From assembly GCA_026120185.1 (NCBI GenBank), contig JANUWF010003377.1, forward strand, positions 1,437,001 through 1,501,000: a stretch of DNA of 64,000 nt, read 5' to 3'. Below, in pieces: positions 37,080 through 49,554 of this stretch. The first letter of the stretch is position 1, and the number at the start of each line of letters is the position of its first letter. Source of the DNA: Voacanga thouarsii. Taxonomy: Eukaryota > Streptophyta > Magnoliopsida > Gentianales > Apocynaceae. A program made the translations under genes and the position numbers. The notes under the pieces were generated by a model. That model had not been told where the DNA came from. It saw only the letters and a list, made by a program, of their open reading frames with translations, and did no database searches.

Positions 37080-38860
37080 GTTTAAATGGTATACCCTAAA
37101 TTTATTAAAGATGGTAAGAAGAATATATGTAGACTTACTTGTTTTAGGGAAAAGAAAACTAGAGATATCGATAAGCTGAAATGTGTGAAGGACGATGACC
37201 TCAGAGTTCTTGTTAAGGATGAAGAAATTAAGGAGAGATGGATATTCTATTTTGATAAATTACTTAACGAGAATCAAGTTCAAGATGTGGATGACCTCAA
37301 TATTCCAAATGATGAGGTTAATCATGATTTTATTTGTCGAATTTAGAGCCATGAAGTTTGAGAGGCTCTTAAAAGGATGAGGCCGAAAAAGGTTGTGGGA
37401 TCGGATGGAATATCGATTGAGATTTGGAAGTGCTTAGGAGAGATAGATGTTAGGAGTGGTTAACAAGTTTGTTCAATAAGATATACAAAGTAAATAAGAT
37501 GCCTACAGACTGAAAAAAGGGTACATTGATTCTTTTTTGTAAGAAAAAAAGGGATGTCTAAGAGTGTGCCAATTATCGCTGGATTAAACTCATAAGTCAT
37601 ACAATGACGATTTAGGAGAGAGTGACTGAGCACAGGTTAATAGGGAATTATAAAGATTTTAGATAATCGATTTGGCTTTATATCGGGGTGTTCTACTACG
37701 AAGGCAATTCATTTATTACAGTAAATGATTGAATATTATAGGGACAGAAAGAAGGATCTACATATGGTATTTATTGATCTAGAAAAAGCCTATAATAAGG
37801 TGCCTAGAGAAGTTTCTTGGTAGGTGCTGGTAAAGAAAGGTGTATTGCAAAAGTATATTACTCTTATTATAGATATATATGATAGAGCATGTACAAGTAT
37901 AAGAAACTGAGCTAGAGTGACTGCAGAGTTCTCTAACACTATAGGAGTACATTAGGGATCCGCACTTAGTCATTTTCTCTTCACGATTGTTATGGATAAG
38001 TTGACTTATACTATACAGGAGCTTGTGCCATAGTATATGTTGTCTGCTAATAATATTATTCTAATTGATGAGACTAGAGCTAGTGTGAATGCTAAATTAC
38101 AGTTGTGGCGACAAACTTTAGAATCTAGGGGTTTAAGAATTAGTAGAAGTAAAACTAAGTATATGAAATGCAAGTTTAGTACTAGCAGAAATACAGATCA
38201 AAGTATAACTTTGGATGATAGAATTATCCTAGTGAATGACTGCTTTTGATATCTGGGAGCTATTATCTAGAAAGATAAAGAGCTTAATAGCGACGTTGCA
38301 CATTGAATTAAGGCTAGTTGATCGAAATGGAAAAGTACAACTAGTATTCTATGTGATCATAATATGCCTTTAAGTCAAAAGGGAAAACTCTATAGAACAG
38401 CCATCAGACCGGCTTTGCTATATGGTACGAAATGTTGGGCAGCTAAAAAGTATCATATTCAAAAATTGAAGGTAGCAGAAATACGTATGTTAAAATGGAT
38501 GTGCGGACATACAAGAAAGGATAAAGTGAGGAATGATATCATTCGAGAAAAAGTGAGAGTAGTATCTATTAAAGACAAGATAAGAAAAAATCACTTGTGA
38601 TAATTTGGACATATACAAAGAAGATTGAGGGATACCCCTATTAGGAGAATTGAGGTAAGATAGGTCAGATGGAGGTAGAGGTAGGCCTAAAAAGATATGG
38701 ATGGATGTGGTTATAAGAGATATATCTCTGTTAGATTTGGATGAGAGTATGACAGTGGATAGAAAGAAGTGAAAGGAGAAGATTCATATGGTTGATCACA
38801 CATGGTCTTGTATTAGTTCATGTAGCCGATCTCAAGTTACTTGGGACTAAGGCTAAGGTT
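37080..38860 (+). pseudogene. RTE-type LINE reverse transcriptase, degenerate and 5' truncated
   Basis: LINEs move by target-primed reverse transcription. The piece 37086-37346 reads RLTCFREKKTRDIDKLKC, then KDEEIKERWIFYFDKLLNE, the linker before RT. Next come KKVVGSDGISIEIWKCLGE and, at 38037, MLSANNIILIDETRASVNA. The normal A-D-D of the RT active site is A-N-N there. The tail (38364-38600) has RPALLYGTKCW, VAEIRMLKWMCGHTRKDK and later FGHIQRR, typical of plant RTE elements. The 3' end has GGGACTAAGGCTAAGG and a TTTTTGTTATTGTAG-like tail. There are numerous stops, frameshifts and no endonuclease domain. Confidence 0.85.
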
Positions 38861-40249
38861 TTTGTTATTGTAGCCCTTTTCAGAAGTTATTGTCTACACT
38901 AGTTTCGCTAGAAGGAAAATGAAGAAGGATAATGCTACCTGGATTTAGAAAATGCAAATAGGTTCTACCCAAATTGTCAATATCCTTAAATAGTATCTTG
39001 ATTGTGCTTATCAAGATGACAATTCCATTAGCTTACTATTACTAAACTTGATTCTCTATGTGATTGGGATGCTAGAGGAGAAGATGATACTATTGAGGGT
39101 AATAGTAATAATAATGATACATGTTAGGTTTGGCTTGTCAATCTCCAAATAGTTGTAGTGATGTTAGTTTGAGAAATAATAATATAAAGTAATAACTTAA
39201 ATAAACACAAAAAATTGGTAATACAATTGGCTATTAATAAACCTATGTCTACAGGTTCTCGCCCAGTAAAAAAATTTACTAAACTTTAACAAAAGTTACA
39301 ATGGCAACACTTATCTTATATCACCGAATATTTCTAAAGGAATCTAACAGAACATGGCACAGTGCTCTTTCTGTGAAACTTGCAGAGGACTATTGTTGAA
39401 CTTAATCTAATATGATTGATCACTTATTAATCATTGTTATAGTAACTTCACGAGTCTTTTTTTTACTCAACTTTTTTCAATCGAATGGTAATAAATTTAA
39501 AGGATAGATTGATTCAAGTCTATCCAAGTAGATAAGGAAAAAAATATGCAAATTTACTTAAATCGTTGATATAACATATCAATAGAAAAACACTAACACC
39601 AATTGTAGTTGCATCAGAACACTTCTCCGAATATGATCAAGAAAACCATTCACGTTTTTGTGTAGAAACTTTGTAAGTATGCTCAATCATATTTTTCTTC
39701 TCTCGAACACTTTCTCCTTCCAATCAGCTTTATTTATACTTCACAGATATGAGCAATTTTATTGGGATTAGGAAACTGCTAAAGTTTTTATCACTCCACA
39801 TATTTCCTTATACGCTCGCAATTCCTTCCCTACTTGAAGTTAACTTCTACATAATAAGTTCTCCTTCTTGATTTATATCCAAGATCTTCCAATTAAGTCT
39901 CATAAAAATATTCACAAGATCTTAGACAAATACTTCATTATAATCTTCTACAGATTTCCCTTTCTAAACCAAATTTATATTGCATTAAATTGTGCCAATA
40001 AAGTTGTTTCCTAATAGGACCTAACATACACAATATCAATAAGACATGTTGATGTTCCAGCAACATAAGGTCTAACAATACCAATGATGAGATTGAATAT
40101 AAGACTAAAAATAAGAGAGCCAATACCGACGTTGAAATAGAAACTGAGATGAATAAATATTATGCTTACATATTCATATCTTTTACTATTATTACATATA
40201 TTCTGATTATTATTTAATTTACAAAATAACGTTTCATTTGTTTTTGCAG
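38861..40249. other. AT-rich intergenic DNA
   Basis: No supported gene or terminal repeat. It may include the non-coding 5' part of the CACTA-like remnant that follows. Confidence 0.3.
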
Positions 40250-41790
40250 ATATAACTCAGAATAGTTCATATCCCAATAGGGAGCACACTACACCATCTA
40301 CCTCCAATGTTCCTTCAGAACCTTAACAAAATCCTTCATCAGACGGGAATGTTGCTGTTGGTAATTACACTACTACATATTTGTCTCTTTACCCATTTAG
40401 TCTCTGTTACAGGGACCCATGATGCATATTCTTCCGGGGAGTTCTGATGTGTAAATATACCATATATATTTACAGAGAATATAATTTTTCATTGACTGTA
40501 TAATTTAATTTACTTAACTTTTTATTTGTGGAATCACTCTTAAGTTTCACCTTTGTATTTTGTATTAGGTTTGGACCAATAGAGATTCAATACAAAATTC
40601 ATAATTACATTTTAGATTGCATCAAGCTAAAATTTGATACCCCCCACAAGAGATGGTTGCATGTGGACATTGAGACGAAGAATAATTAGTTTCAAGAGTT
40701 CGAGGCAAGTGTTCAATAATTTTATGTTATGTCATTTTCTTGTTGCTATTGGAAAAGTTTTGACTAACTGTATTCACATTATTTTTTTTATTGTAGAAAC
40801 AGTATAGATAGAGGTCAGAGGTTAGTGAGATGATCCGAAATGCTTGGAACTCTAAGGCAGGGGAGATGTTCTAAGGGATTATTGCTGCAACAAGAAAATC
40901 ATGGTTGAAAGATAAAGTTTGACTTTCATGAATGCCTGTAGATGTGTTTGAGGCTATGGTATTAGCAAACTCCAGAGACACAAGCATGATCAGAATAGAA
41001 CTCTCATAATCACCTAAAATCAGGGAGAAAATACCTCACGCATGCACACAAGTAGGCCCATTGCACATCTAGCACATGCGTATCATATTGTAAGTATTAA
41101 ATAAACTTTACGTTTTTGAAAACTTAGTAAGTTAAATTGTAAAGTTTGATTTCACAGATTTATTACAGGCAGCAAAGAATGACGGTATTCTATCAAATAG
41201 TATTGAGCTTCACATAGAGTTACATCAGCATGAGGTTGAAGAGAGGTGGAAGTTAATCACACCATATCAATGAAATCTTCATGTACTATACTAAATTTTC
41301 TTTTGATCTCATATTTTTAATTGAATTATTATTGTTTTCTTTTAAAATCTTAACTCAATTTTTAGAAATGAGCTATTAGGATGGTTGAGGTAGTAGAGAG
41401 ATAGGTATTTTCTATAGTCTTGACAAATGATGAACTTGATACTGCTACTTAGTCTCTAGTGATTGATTATGATACAATGATGCTTACAGCAATTGGGGGT
41501 GTCAAGAAATGACGTATCTCTATTCTTGGTTCAGCATCTCAACCTATCTTGAGTGTCAAGTCTGGAGGTAGCACTTATACGGGAAGTACATATTTTGATC
41601 ACAGAATCCTTCAGCAGTTGAATGAAGATTATGGTCGAAAAATGCAAGAGATGCAAGCAAGTCATGATCAACAAATATCTTGTTAGGAGCAATTTATCCT
41701 TGAGGCTCATCATTAGATGGATGACATGATGGCCAGGATGCAGATGCACTTAGAATCATGCTCATCTAGATGAGCTATAGATGATAAAAG
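40250..41790 (+). pseudogene. CACTA (En/Spm, Ptta-type) transposase remnant
   Basis: The translation, in several frames with stops and introns, has the order of Ptta/En/Spm-type plant transposase proteins. An N-terminal Ser/Pro-rich segment comes first. Then come a stretch with RKSWLKDKV, a His-Thr-Ser region (THAHTSRPIAHLAHAYH) and a segment with EVEERWK. A Gly-Lys/Arg-rich part follows, TAIGGVKK then RISILGSASQP, ahead of a coiled-coil end (QQLNEDYGRKMQEMQASHD). The family is assigned by overall pattern. Frames are broken. Confidence 0.55.
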
Positions 41791-42059
41791 GACTCAAGGT
41801 GATAGATATGATGCACGATTATATAGCTTTTTATAACGATTTCTAATTTAGGATCTAAGTACTAGATTCTTATGCTGGAGTATTACAATATACTTAATAC
41901 ATGTGTGATACTTTATTACTAATTTGTGATGGATATTATTGGACTCTATTTTGGTTGTTATCATATTCTTGTTGCATTCTTGTGGCTTGGGTGTTTGTTG
42001 ATGATAATTATAGGTTTTCAGTAAAGTATTTCGAAATGTATATTAGAAACAGGTTTAAA

Positions 42060-42690
42060 AAATTAGATAGATAATAGTCACAGTAATTCGTGGCTGATTT
42101 TGGCCAAAAAATTCACTAGTAATAGCCATGATATTTCGTGGCTGATTACACAAATAGCTGTGAAATTTTCTAATACTGAACGGCCACAAAATATTTCGTG
42201 GCCAATTTGCCACGAAAGTTTTGCAAATTAGTTATAATTTTTTTGTAGCTGATTTTTTTTTTCAATTAATCAAAATTTTCATTATTTGAAATTACATCAG
42301 CCACAAAATTTGAATTTTGACTACGAAATTTTCTTTGGTAGATCACCCACAAAATTTAGTTTCTTGTCTAATTCTTTTTTCCAATTAGACAAAATTTCAT
42401 TATTTAAAATTGCACCAGCTACAAAATTTGAATTTTGACTACGAAATACGAAATTTGGTTTCATGACTGATTCTTTTTTTAATTAAACAAAACTTCATTA
42501 TTTGAAATTGTATCAACCACAAAATTTAAATTTTGACTACGAAATTTTTTATGGTAGATCACCTATGAAAATTAGTTTTGTGTTTTTTAATCAGCAAAAA
42601 GAATATCATGCCACGAAATTTTTTTTGTGCCGTTCCATGGCTACAGTCTATCAGCCACAAAATTTAGTATTGAAATTTTTCGTGAGTGGT
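42060..42690. repeat. Imperfect repeats around CACGAAATT, likely CACTA subterminal region
   Basis: The motif TTCGTGGC or GCCACGAAA recurs in both orientations (for example 42085-42105, 42145-42160, 42198-42212 and 42608-42640). A longer unit containing AATTTTGACTACGAAAT recurs near 42313, 42431 and 42528. CACTA transposons carry arrays of short subterminal repeats, and this array follows the transposase remnant directly. No CACTA terminus was securely found. Confidence 0.5.
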
Positions 42691-42699
42691 AGGCCAGAT

Positions 42700-43648
42700 T
42701 TTAGTAGTGAAAGAATAACAAGAACCAAACCTATAAAGAAAACTGCTAAAAAGAATGAGACAAACAAAGATGACCACAGGTTGATCATTAGATAGCAACA
42801 ACTAACTGATTTAAATGTGCAAGAAATTCACTAATGAGAGATGAATTCAAAATATAATCCCTAATGGAATGAAACAAGTGAACATAAATCTTCACATAAG
42901 TTACTTTTCATCTCATAGAACTTTCATCAAATACTTAATAGACAAAGTTGTAACTCAAGACAAATTAGATATTATCTCTCTCATACAAACCCAATTTTTT
43001 TCACATTCATATACCAAATTCATCCTCAATCATCAATCCAATATCAACGAAAGAGTTTCATATAAATAACTGAAGAAAGATAAAAGAAATCTTGACCTTT
43101 TTATAGCTTACTTTCTAACTCTGAAAGTTGGCCTTTTTTTGCCCCAACTTCTTAATTAAGCTTCTTTTATAAAACCAAGTCTTGATTGGAATCAAAACTC
43201 TTCCTTACTCTGATACCAGTTTGATATGAGCTTGAGGGAGTTAATCTCACATGAATTTAGTAGCTTATCACAACTCAAACAAGATCAAACAATAAGAGAA
43301 CTAAAACAGTAAAGAGATGATATAAATAGGATACCAAGAAATTATCTTACCCACAAACTAAGAACTCTAGAGGAATAAAGAAACTAGGACCCCTAACTTA
43401 GTAGATTTAGTCTCCTATAACAATACCTAAACACCTCTAATCTAGCAAGAGATAAAGAACAAGTGGAATAGAGAGTTATAAGCAACTAATTAGAGCCTAA
43501 CAAAAACTTTAAAATAGCAAGAATCCAAAATCTAAACTAGAGTTTCAATTGATCTATCCTTGTTAGATTTAGAAACTTGTTCTTAGGGTAGGACTAGAAA
43601 CCCAAAGAAATGCCTTGAATTTCTAAAAAGAAATCCTAAGAGAATCAC
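42700..43648. other. Degenerate repeat region with PBS-like site
   Basis: No gene. On the minus strand TGGTATCAGAG (43218-43208) follows an LTR-like TGATATGAGC border, which suggests a decayed minus-strand LTR element whose LTR begins at about 43222. This LTR was later split by the second Tekay insertion at 43648/61095. Confidence 0.35.
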
Positions 43649-46600
43649 TATAACAACCTACCTTTTACTTTCGATTAGCTACTATTTATAATAGGATCAG
43701 AATTTGTTTTGATGTCCATAACAAAAGTTGATCGGTGTATTGAGACAATACTTTGGTAAAATAAAATTTTGTCGAGACCTGGATGTAATTATTAGATTTG
43801 TTCTACTCGTACACTAAATTTTTGGAAGGATATTATTATTAAAAAAAATAAGAATTTTAGGGTACTCAGAAAAGAGAAATTGATCAATGCAATAAAATGC
43901 ATGTTTTGGTGTGAATTATGCTACCCGGAATATCGGAGGCATTTTCATCATTTTAACCGCACCCACGACTTTGATCGTATATTTGACCAAGTAGAGAAGG
44001 AATTGAAGAATTTAAGTATTACCAATGGATTCAGTGAAATTTTTGGAGTTGAATGGCGAAATAAAATATTTTTTCGTTACAGACCCGATTTTGGTACTTC
44101 TAAAGAAAATAGGGAAAAGCGGTTGAAAAATGGGACGTGTGGCTTCTTGTGATTGGTGGCCAAGGACAAATTTCAAATAATAAGAGGATGTATGAAATAT
44201 TCATACATGCAAGGCTTCTTAAATAAGTTTTCCAAAAAAATTAAGAAAAATGTGGAAAAATGCGAGATCGCTACACGTGTAAAACAGCCACCATTCATTT
44301 AATTGAGCAAAATCCTATTGGTCATTATTTTGACCAAGAATGGCGGTGGAATCAGTGGGAAAACCGGCCAAGAGCTTAAATGAAGAAGGGAAGAAGAAAT
44401 AAGGAAGAAAAGGAATGGAAAAAAAGAGAGAAAATATTGTTCTTGAAGAAGTTGGAGAGTCTTGGAGCAAATTCAAGCTAGAACACCTCATACACAAGGT
44501 AAAGTCCTATACTTCAAGAATTAAAGTTGTATATTTCATTACGGTGATCGTTTTGATATGAATTTTAACATGAAAATGTGAGATTTGTGATGATTAAAAT
44601 GATTATTGTATACTATGTGAGACTTTATGTGTGCAAGTGTGTGTACCGGTTAGATAAAGGATTCATAGGCTATATTTTGTAAGGTGAATAAGGGTATTTG
44701 AATGGTGATTTAAAGAGTTGTTCATGATTGAGAAGAAAGATAGTAGAGTTGGGATAAAAATGGAGTTAAACGTTAAAGAAAATAGATTATAATCATTTTT
44801 CAACATTGGCGTTAATTATATGTTATTTACATAAGAACTTAGTGGCTTTCTTGAACCTTAAAATCTGAATAATTAAGGTTTTTTGAAGGTAAATGAAGTG
44901 AATTAAGGGTTAAATAGGTGTTATGAATCAAGAAGCACAAGTAGGTGAAGTTATTTTGTGGAAATGGACTAAAAATCAGAAAACTACTGGGACAATTTTT
45001 GCCCAGTAGCAAGTCACGAGGACTATAAATCTAAAAAGAACCAATGCAGAATTAAATTTAAGAGTCTTACGGTCATTTTGGTATACCATAGAGCCGAATT
45101 AGAGTTGTAGGTTGAAAGTTATGTCCAAAACAAAATCATGTGTCAAAACAACAAAATTTCAGAATTTTACTTGGAACATGGACAAATATAGGAATGATTA
45201 ATTCTGTGATTTTGGATGAAATAATTGGGAAATATGAAGTGAATCCCTTGTTTATGAAGGTAGAAAGGATGTGGAAAAGAAAAATGAAAGAATAAAAAAA
45301 ACGACGAAAAAACGACAAAGATGGAAATTAAACGTTTTCCTTGACCGTCGGCTGCGTCGGCTCCCGTCGGCTAAACGTCGGTTGAACGTCGACTACCCGT
45401 CGGGCACGTCGGCTAACCGTTGGCTATTTTTGGCCAAACATGAAATGATCCAAAAACGATATTTGGTGTAAGTTTAACGACAAATGGCCAACGGAACGTT
45501 GAAAACGGTAGAAGCAAAGGTTAAACAGCCATGAACGGAAAGAGGTGCTTAGGACACGAGGTGAGTTCCTTGGATTTCTAAAACCCTTTCTAAACGCTAG
45601 TGTGCCTTGTTTTTTCATAAAATGCTATGTTTTATACTGTTTTAGAAATTCCTGAATATACTTAAGGTTTATCTGAGCAAGAATTATTTTATGCCATTTT
45701 GGACTTGGATGAACTATATACTTGGCTTGGAAACCTTAACGGATGTTTAGAGTATGAATTTGTGAATCAAGTCCTTTTTGGATTAAATGCTTGGAATTTT
45801 CGAAAAACAGTAATTTTTGAAATCGGGTATTCATAAATTGACTGGAATGCTCTTATTGGAACATTTTATGGAAATATGTTTGAAAACTTTGGATTTAACC
45901 CTCTTTTGTGATTAGAATTTGATTTCTTAAAATGAGTTCCGTTTGGAATTGAGTATTTGGAAAATATCCAAATGTCTTTATTGGAATGTTTATGAAAACT
46001 TTTGGAATCGGATATTCAGTAAATGACCGAAATATCCTCATTGGAACTCTTGTGAATATTTTTCAAATCGAGTAAAGGTAAAATGACCCAAATGCCCTTG
46101 GAAAATGACTTTTGTGATCGAATACAGGGAAAATGACCCGAATACTCTTGGAAATGTGTTTTGATATGTGAACAAAACTCTTTATCTTATTTCAACATGA
46201 TTTTGAAAAATAATCTCTCGTGATGAGATTGGCTTTTGGAAAATAACTTTTTGATCCCTGAAATTATTTTATTGGCCTAATGTGCCATGGAATGAATTGA
46301 TTAGCTCTGTGAAGCCTATGTGAATGATAATTTGACTTGCGAATTAGTATGATCAAATTCTGAAAAATGTTGTTTTGTCCCAAAAATATTTTGATTTGAA
46401 AATCCTGCAAGATCAGATAACTCTCTGGCCTGATCAGTCAGACGGGGTTGGTATTGCTAATGTTGAGTACTCAGTAAGGACTTTGATCTTTGTACTAGTT
46501 CATGTTAGAGTAGACGACTCCAAGTAACCTAGCTAGTTCTGGGGATTGTCTTACTTCAAACACGGTGATAGGACATTAAGATGAGTCGTCCTAGCTAACC

Positions 46601-47475
46601 GTTTAGCACCTGGCAATTGTCGCATCTGTAGGCGCTTCTTGATTTTGAATCATTCACTGGATGTCGGGCGGAGACACTCGGCGTGTTTGACTCCTTGCTG
46701 CCTCAATGGTGATTGAAGTCAAAATTGGGATCCCTAACTTATGGTAGCAAGTAAAAGATTGTGTATTGTAGTACACTAGGTATTCTGTGATATGCCTGAG
46801 CAGAAGTACACTATGGTGTACTTATTCCAGTGACTCACGGTTGAGTACTGGAGGCTACGGTCTCAGTACAACGATACGTGGCGCCGAAGGCAAGGACTGT
46901 GGGACTTGCATACAGGCTGACCTTCTGTTGGAGAAGTGCCTGTGATTTGAAAACTGGGGCAATGATTTGAAATCTGAAATAGAGTTTTCCAAAAATAATT
47001 GAGTTCTAAATAAACTCTTCTTTAGAGAGTTTTAGAATTATTTCCAGTGAACAAATGATATGCTATTCCATAAAAGTTTTATGTACCCTATTCTTTCATA
47101 AAGCACTAGGCACTAGCACACACGGGACTCACTGGGTGATTCGTCACTCACACGTGTCTTTTATCTTACATTTTGTAGAATCCAAAACCGAGCAGACCTA
47201 CAGATAGACGGACAGTACCACAGAGTCAGTAATTTAGGTCTGGACAACTTCCTTGTGATCATGTACTGTATTCTGTTATAGATAGAGTTGGCATGTATGA
47301 GATTTTCTAATATATGTATATGTATGGCCATCAGTGTGAGATATTGTTGAGTCTAAACTTTATATATGTATTTACTCTTTTATTTTCGTTATAAAGACCT
47401 CTTATCTGGAAAACTGGACGGGGCGACACCCAGTGTTGATATGCTTTCGTTGTTGTCTTTAATGGGAGTGTTATA
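43649..47475 (+). repeat. 5' LTR of Tekay element 2 (3,827 bp)
   Basis: It matches 57229-61094 along its length. It begins TATAACAACCTACC, a mutated form of TGTAACGCCGCACC, and ends GGGAGTGTTATA. It contains a CpG-rich CGTCGG repeat cluster and a TTGAGTACTCAGTAAGG block shared in form with the other Tekay LTR family. Confidence 0.93.
45345..45425 (+). repeat. CGTCGGCT-type degenerate minisatellite in the 5' LTR
   Basis: About eight spaced copies of CGTCGG or near variants occur within 80 bp, making a CpG-dense island in an AT-rich LTR. The same place in the 3' LTR (58930-58990) has fewer clear copies. Confidence 0.8.
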
Positions 47476-47476
47476 A

Positions 47477-47490
47477 TTAGTATCAGAGCT
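47477..47490 (+). other. Primer-binding site, Tekay element 2
   Basis: TTAGTATCAGAGCT begins 1-2 nt after the LTR. Compared with TGGTATCAGAGC it has one G-to-A change. It is the initiator tRNA-Met site. Confidence 0.85.
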
Positions 47491-47697
47491 TAATTTAATA
47501 GAAATGTGGTATCATCATTTGAATTGATAGAATTCTTTTACTGTGTAGGTATGGAAAATAGGAGCGATAAAGGCTAAGCGCCTGGTACATGAGCGTGGTG
47601 ATGGAAGAAAGAAAGAGATAGGTGAAAGCTCGAGCATGAAGAAATCGAGAAAGAGATCAGGAAGATCTTCTGAGCTGGTGAGCCAGGATATTTTCTT

Positions 47698-48222
47698 ATG
47701 ACAAGAATTGGACCTGGCCGCCGTCATGCACCCCGTCTCTCCGGGAGTAGGTTTGACCTAGCGGTACCCGTCATTACTCCGTTTGCGAGAAACCTTAGTG
47801 TGCAGGGGACATCTACCCCCGAGGGGACACCATCACCGTATGAGGAGGAGGGTAGTGATTCTGATGAGATTGACGATGGTGTTGAGCCACGTCCTCAGGA
47901 TGACGATGAGAAAGAGGACAGTATCCCCGATAGTGCAGTATTATCTGAGGATGATGAAGAGATGTTTGGTGGGGATGTACCCAGGGTACTTAAGGAGGAG
48001 ATACTAGATTTAGAGATTGTTGATGCCGGAGAAGACCAGGAGATACCTAAGGCAGAGGTACCTGTAGCGAAGGAACTTGAGGAGGATTTAGAGGTGGACC
48101 TAAAGCTATTGGCTTGGCTACAGCCAGATGCAGGTATAGATAAGGAGGTTGATGTAGCGGAGTCTTACACAGTCTCGACTGACTCAGGACCTCCCATATC
48201 AGACAACGATGATGACGAGTAG
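47698..48222 (+). CDS. Acidic leader ORF upstream of gag, Tekay element 2
   Basis: This is the longest intact frame between PBS and gag: 174 codons with an ATG at 47698. It has no recognised domain. It starts with a basic, Arg/Pro-containing segment (GPGRRHAPR). From about residue 45 on it is strongly acidic, with runs such as SDSDEIDDG, DDDEKEDS and SEDDEEMFG, and it ends SDNDDDE. Comparable acidic sequence sits at the same position in Tekay element 1 and in the old fragment near 16.8 kb. This suggests an additional product or an N-terminal Gag extension of this lineage. The start may lie farther upstream if frames were shifted. Function is unknown. Confidence 0.5.
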   Translation: MTRIGPGRRHAPRLSGSRFDLAVPVITPFARNLSVQGTSTPEGTPSPYEEEGSDSDEIDDGVEPRPQDDDEKEDSIPDSAVLSEDDEEMFGGDVPRVLKEEILDLEIVDAGEDQEIPKAEVPVAKELEEDLEVDLKLLAWLQPDAGIDKEVDVAESYTVSTDSGPPISDNDDDE

Positions 48223-48561
48223 GAGGATGAGATGTAAATATATAGTATGATATATACTGTTTGACTAGTATATATAGCTGTGTGCGTGGCACACATATTT
48301 TGTATTGACTTTGTGATAAATGAGAATGAATATATGTTATATTTTGTTATGTACATTGAGTTTATATTTATGATTTCTTTTGAGCCATGTTACATTGTTA
48401 TATTAGTAAAATCTTATAAACTATACAGATGCCTTCTAAATAGACCTCTGGATGATCATCGCGGGTTACTTGAAATAACCTTGAGCCAATAGTGGAGGAA
48501 CCACAGGCAGAAGGCCCCCACCTTACAACCTTGGATCACCCTATGTTCAAACTTTCTAAAA

Positions 48562-49554
48562 GATGGCTGATTCAATCCAACAGCTGACTGAGACTGCTAT
48601 TAGAGTAAACGAGAATGCTAGGATGAATGAGGGTATGAGTAAGAAAAGTCAGCAAAATGAAGTCGAATCGGATCGAGCCCTTGAGCGCTTTCTGACATTT
48701 CACCCTCCACAATTTTAAGGATGACCTGATTCAGAACAGGAGGTAGAAAATTAGATTGAACAGATAGAAAAGATTTTTGCAGCCTTAAGCTATTCGGAGC
48801 AAAGAAAGGTATAACTTGCGACATTCCAGTTAAAAGGACCTGCCCAAAATTGATGGGTAGGGAAGATGAATTAATGAGAATGGGAGTGGACAGATTTTAA
48901 GGACAGTTTTAAGAAAGAATTTATTTCCATTTGGGTGGTAGAAAGAAAAGATGATGAATTTCAAGCTTTTCGATAAGGAGGTCGTACGGTGGGGCAATAC
49001 GCTGCTGAATTCACTATACTATCAAAATATTACCCACTTTTAGTCTATTCAAAAGTAGATAGGGTTAGATATTTTGTGAAGGGCTTACGGCTAGAGCTGA
49101 AAAGAGTATTAGTTAGTATGGCCCCCGTCAGTTATAACGTCGCAGTAGAGATGGCCTCTAGAACGAAAATGGCTGATATTGAGCAAGCAGGTGAGAGGAA
49201 CCGAGGTGGATTTCGGGGCATGAATCAGAAGAGGTCTGAAGGGTCCCAGTGGTAGAAGAAAGGAAAGATGCAAAGGAGAAGAGGCCCGACTAGCCTGGTT
49301 GGAGGACCGCCCTCCTTCAAATGCTTCAACTGTGGAGAGTTAGGCCACCAAAGTTTTCAATGCCCTCACCCACGAAGGATAGGAGGATGGAATTGACCTG
49401 GGGGCAACAGCCAAGGACAAAGATTAGGATTTGGAAAAGGAAACCCAGGACAAGTTTCTACCTCCAGAACTGGACCCCCTAAACCGCAAGTAAATACTCG
49501 GGCAATGGCATTAGAGAAGATGGACAATCAGGCTGCAGTAGTGGAAGGTACGCT
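48562..49554 (+). pseudogene. Gag with CCHC zinc knuckle, Tekay element 2
   Basis: From the ATG at 48562 (MADSIQQLTETAIRV) the reading follows plant chromovirus gag: LERFLTFHPPQF, IEQIEKIFAALSYSEQRKV, FKDSFKKEFI, and TVGQYAAEFTILSKYYPLL at 48989. It ends in the zinc knuckle FKCFNCGELGHQSFQCP (49317-49367; C-X2-C-X4-H-X4-C). Several in-frame stops break it, at least two of them where Trp is expected. Confidence 0.85.
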
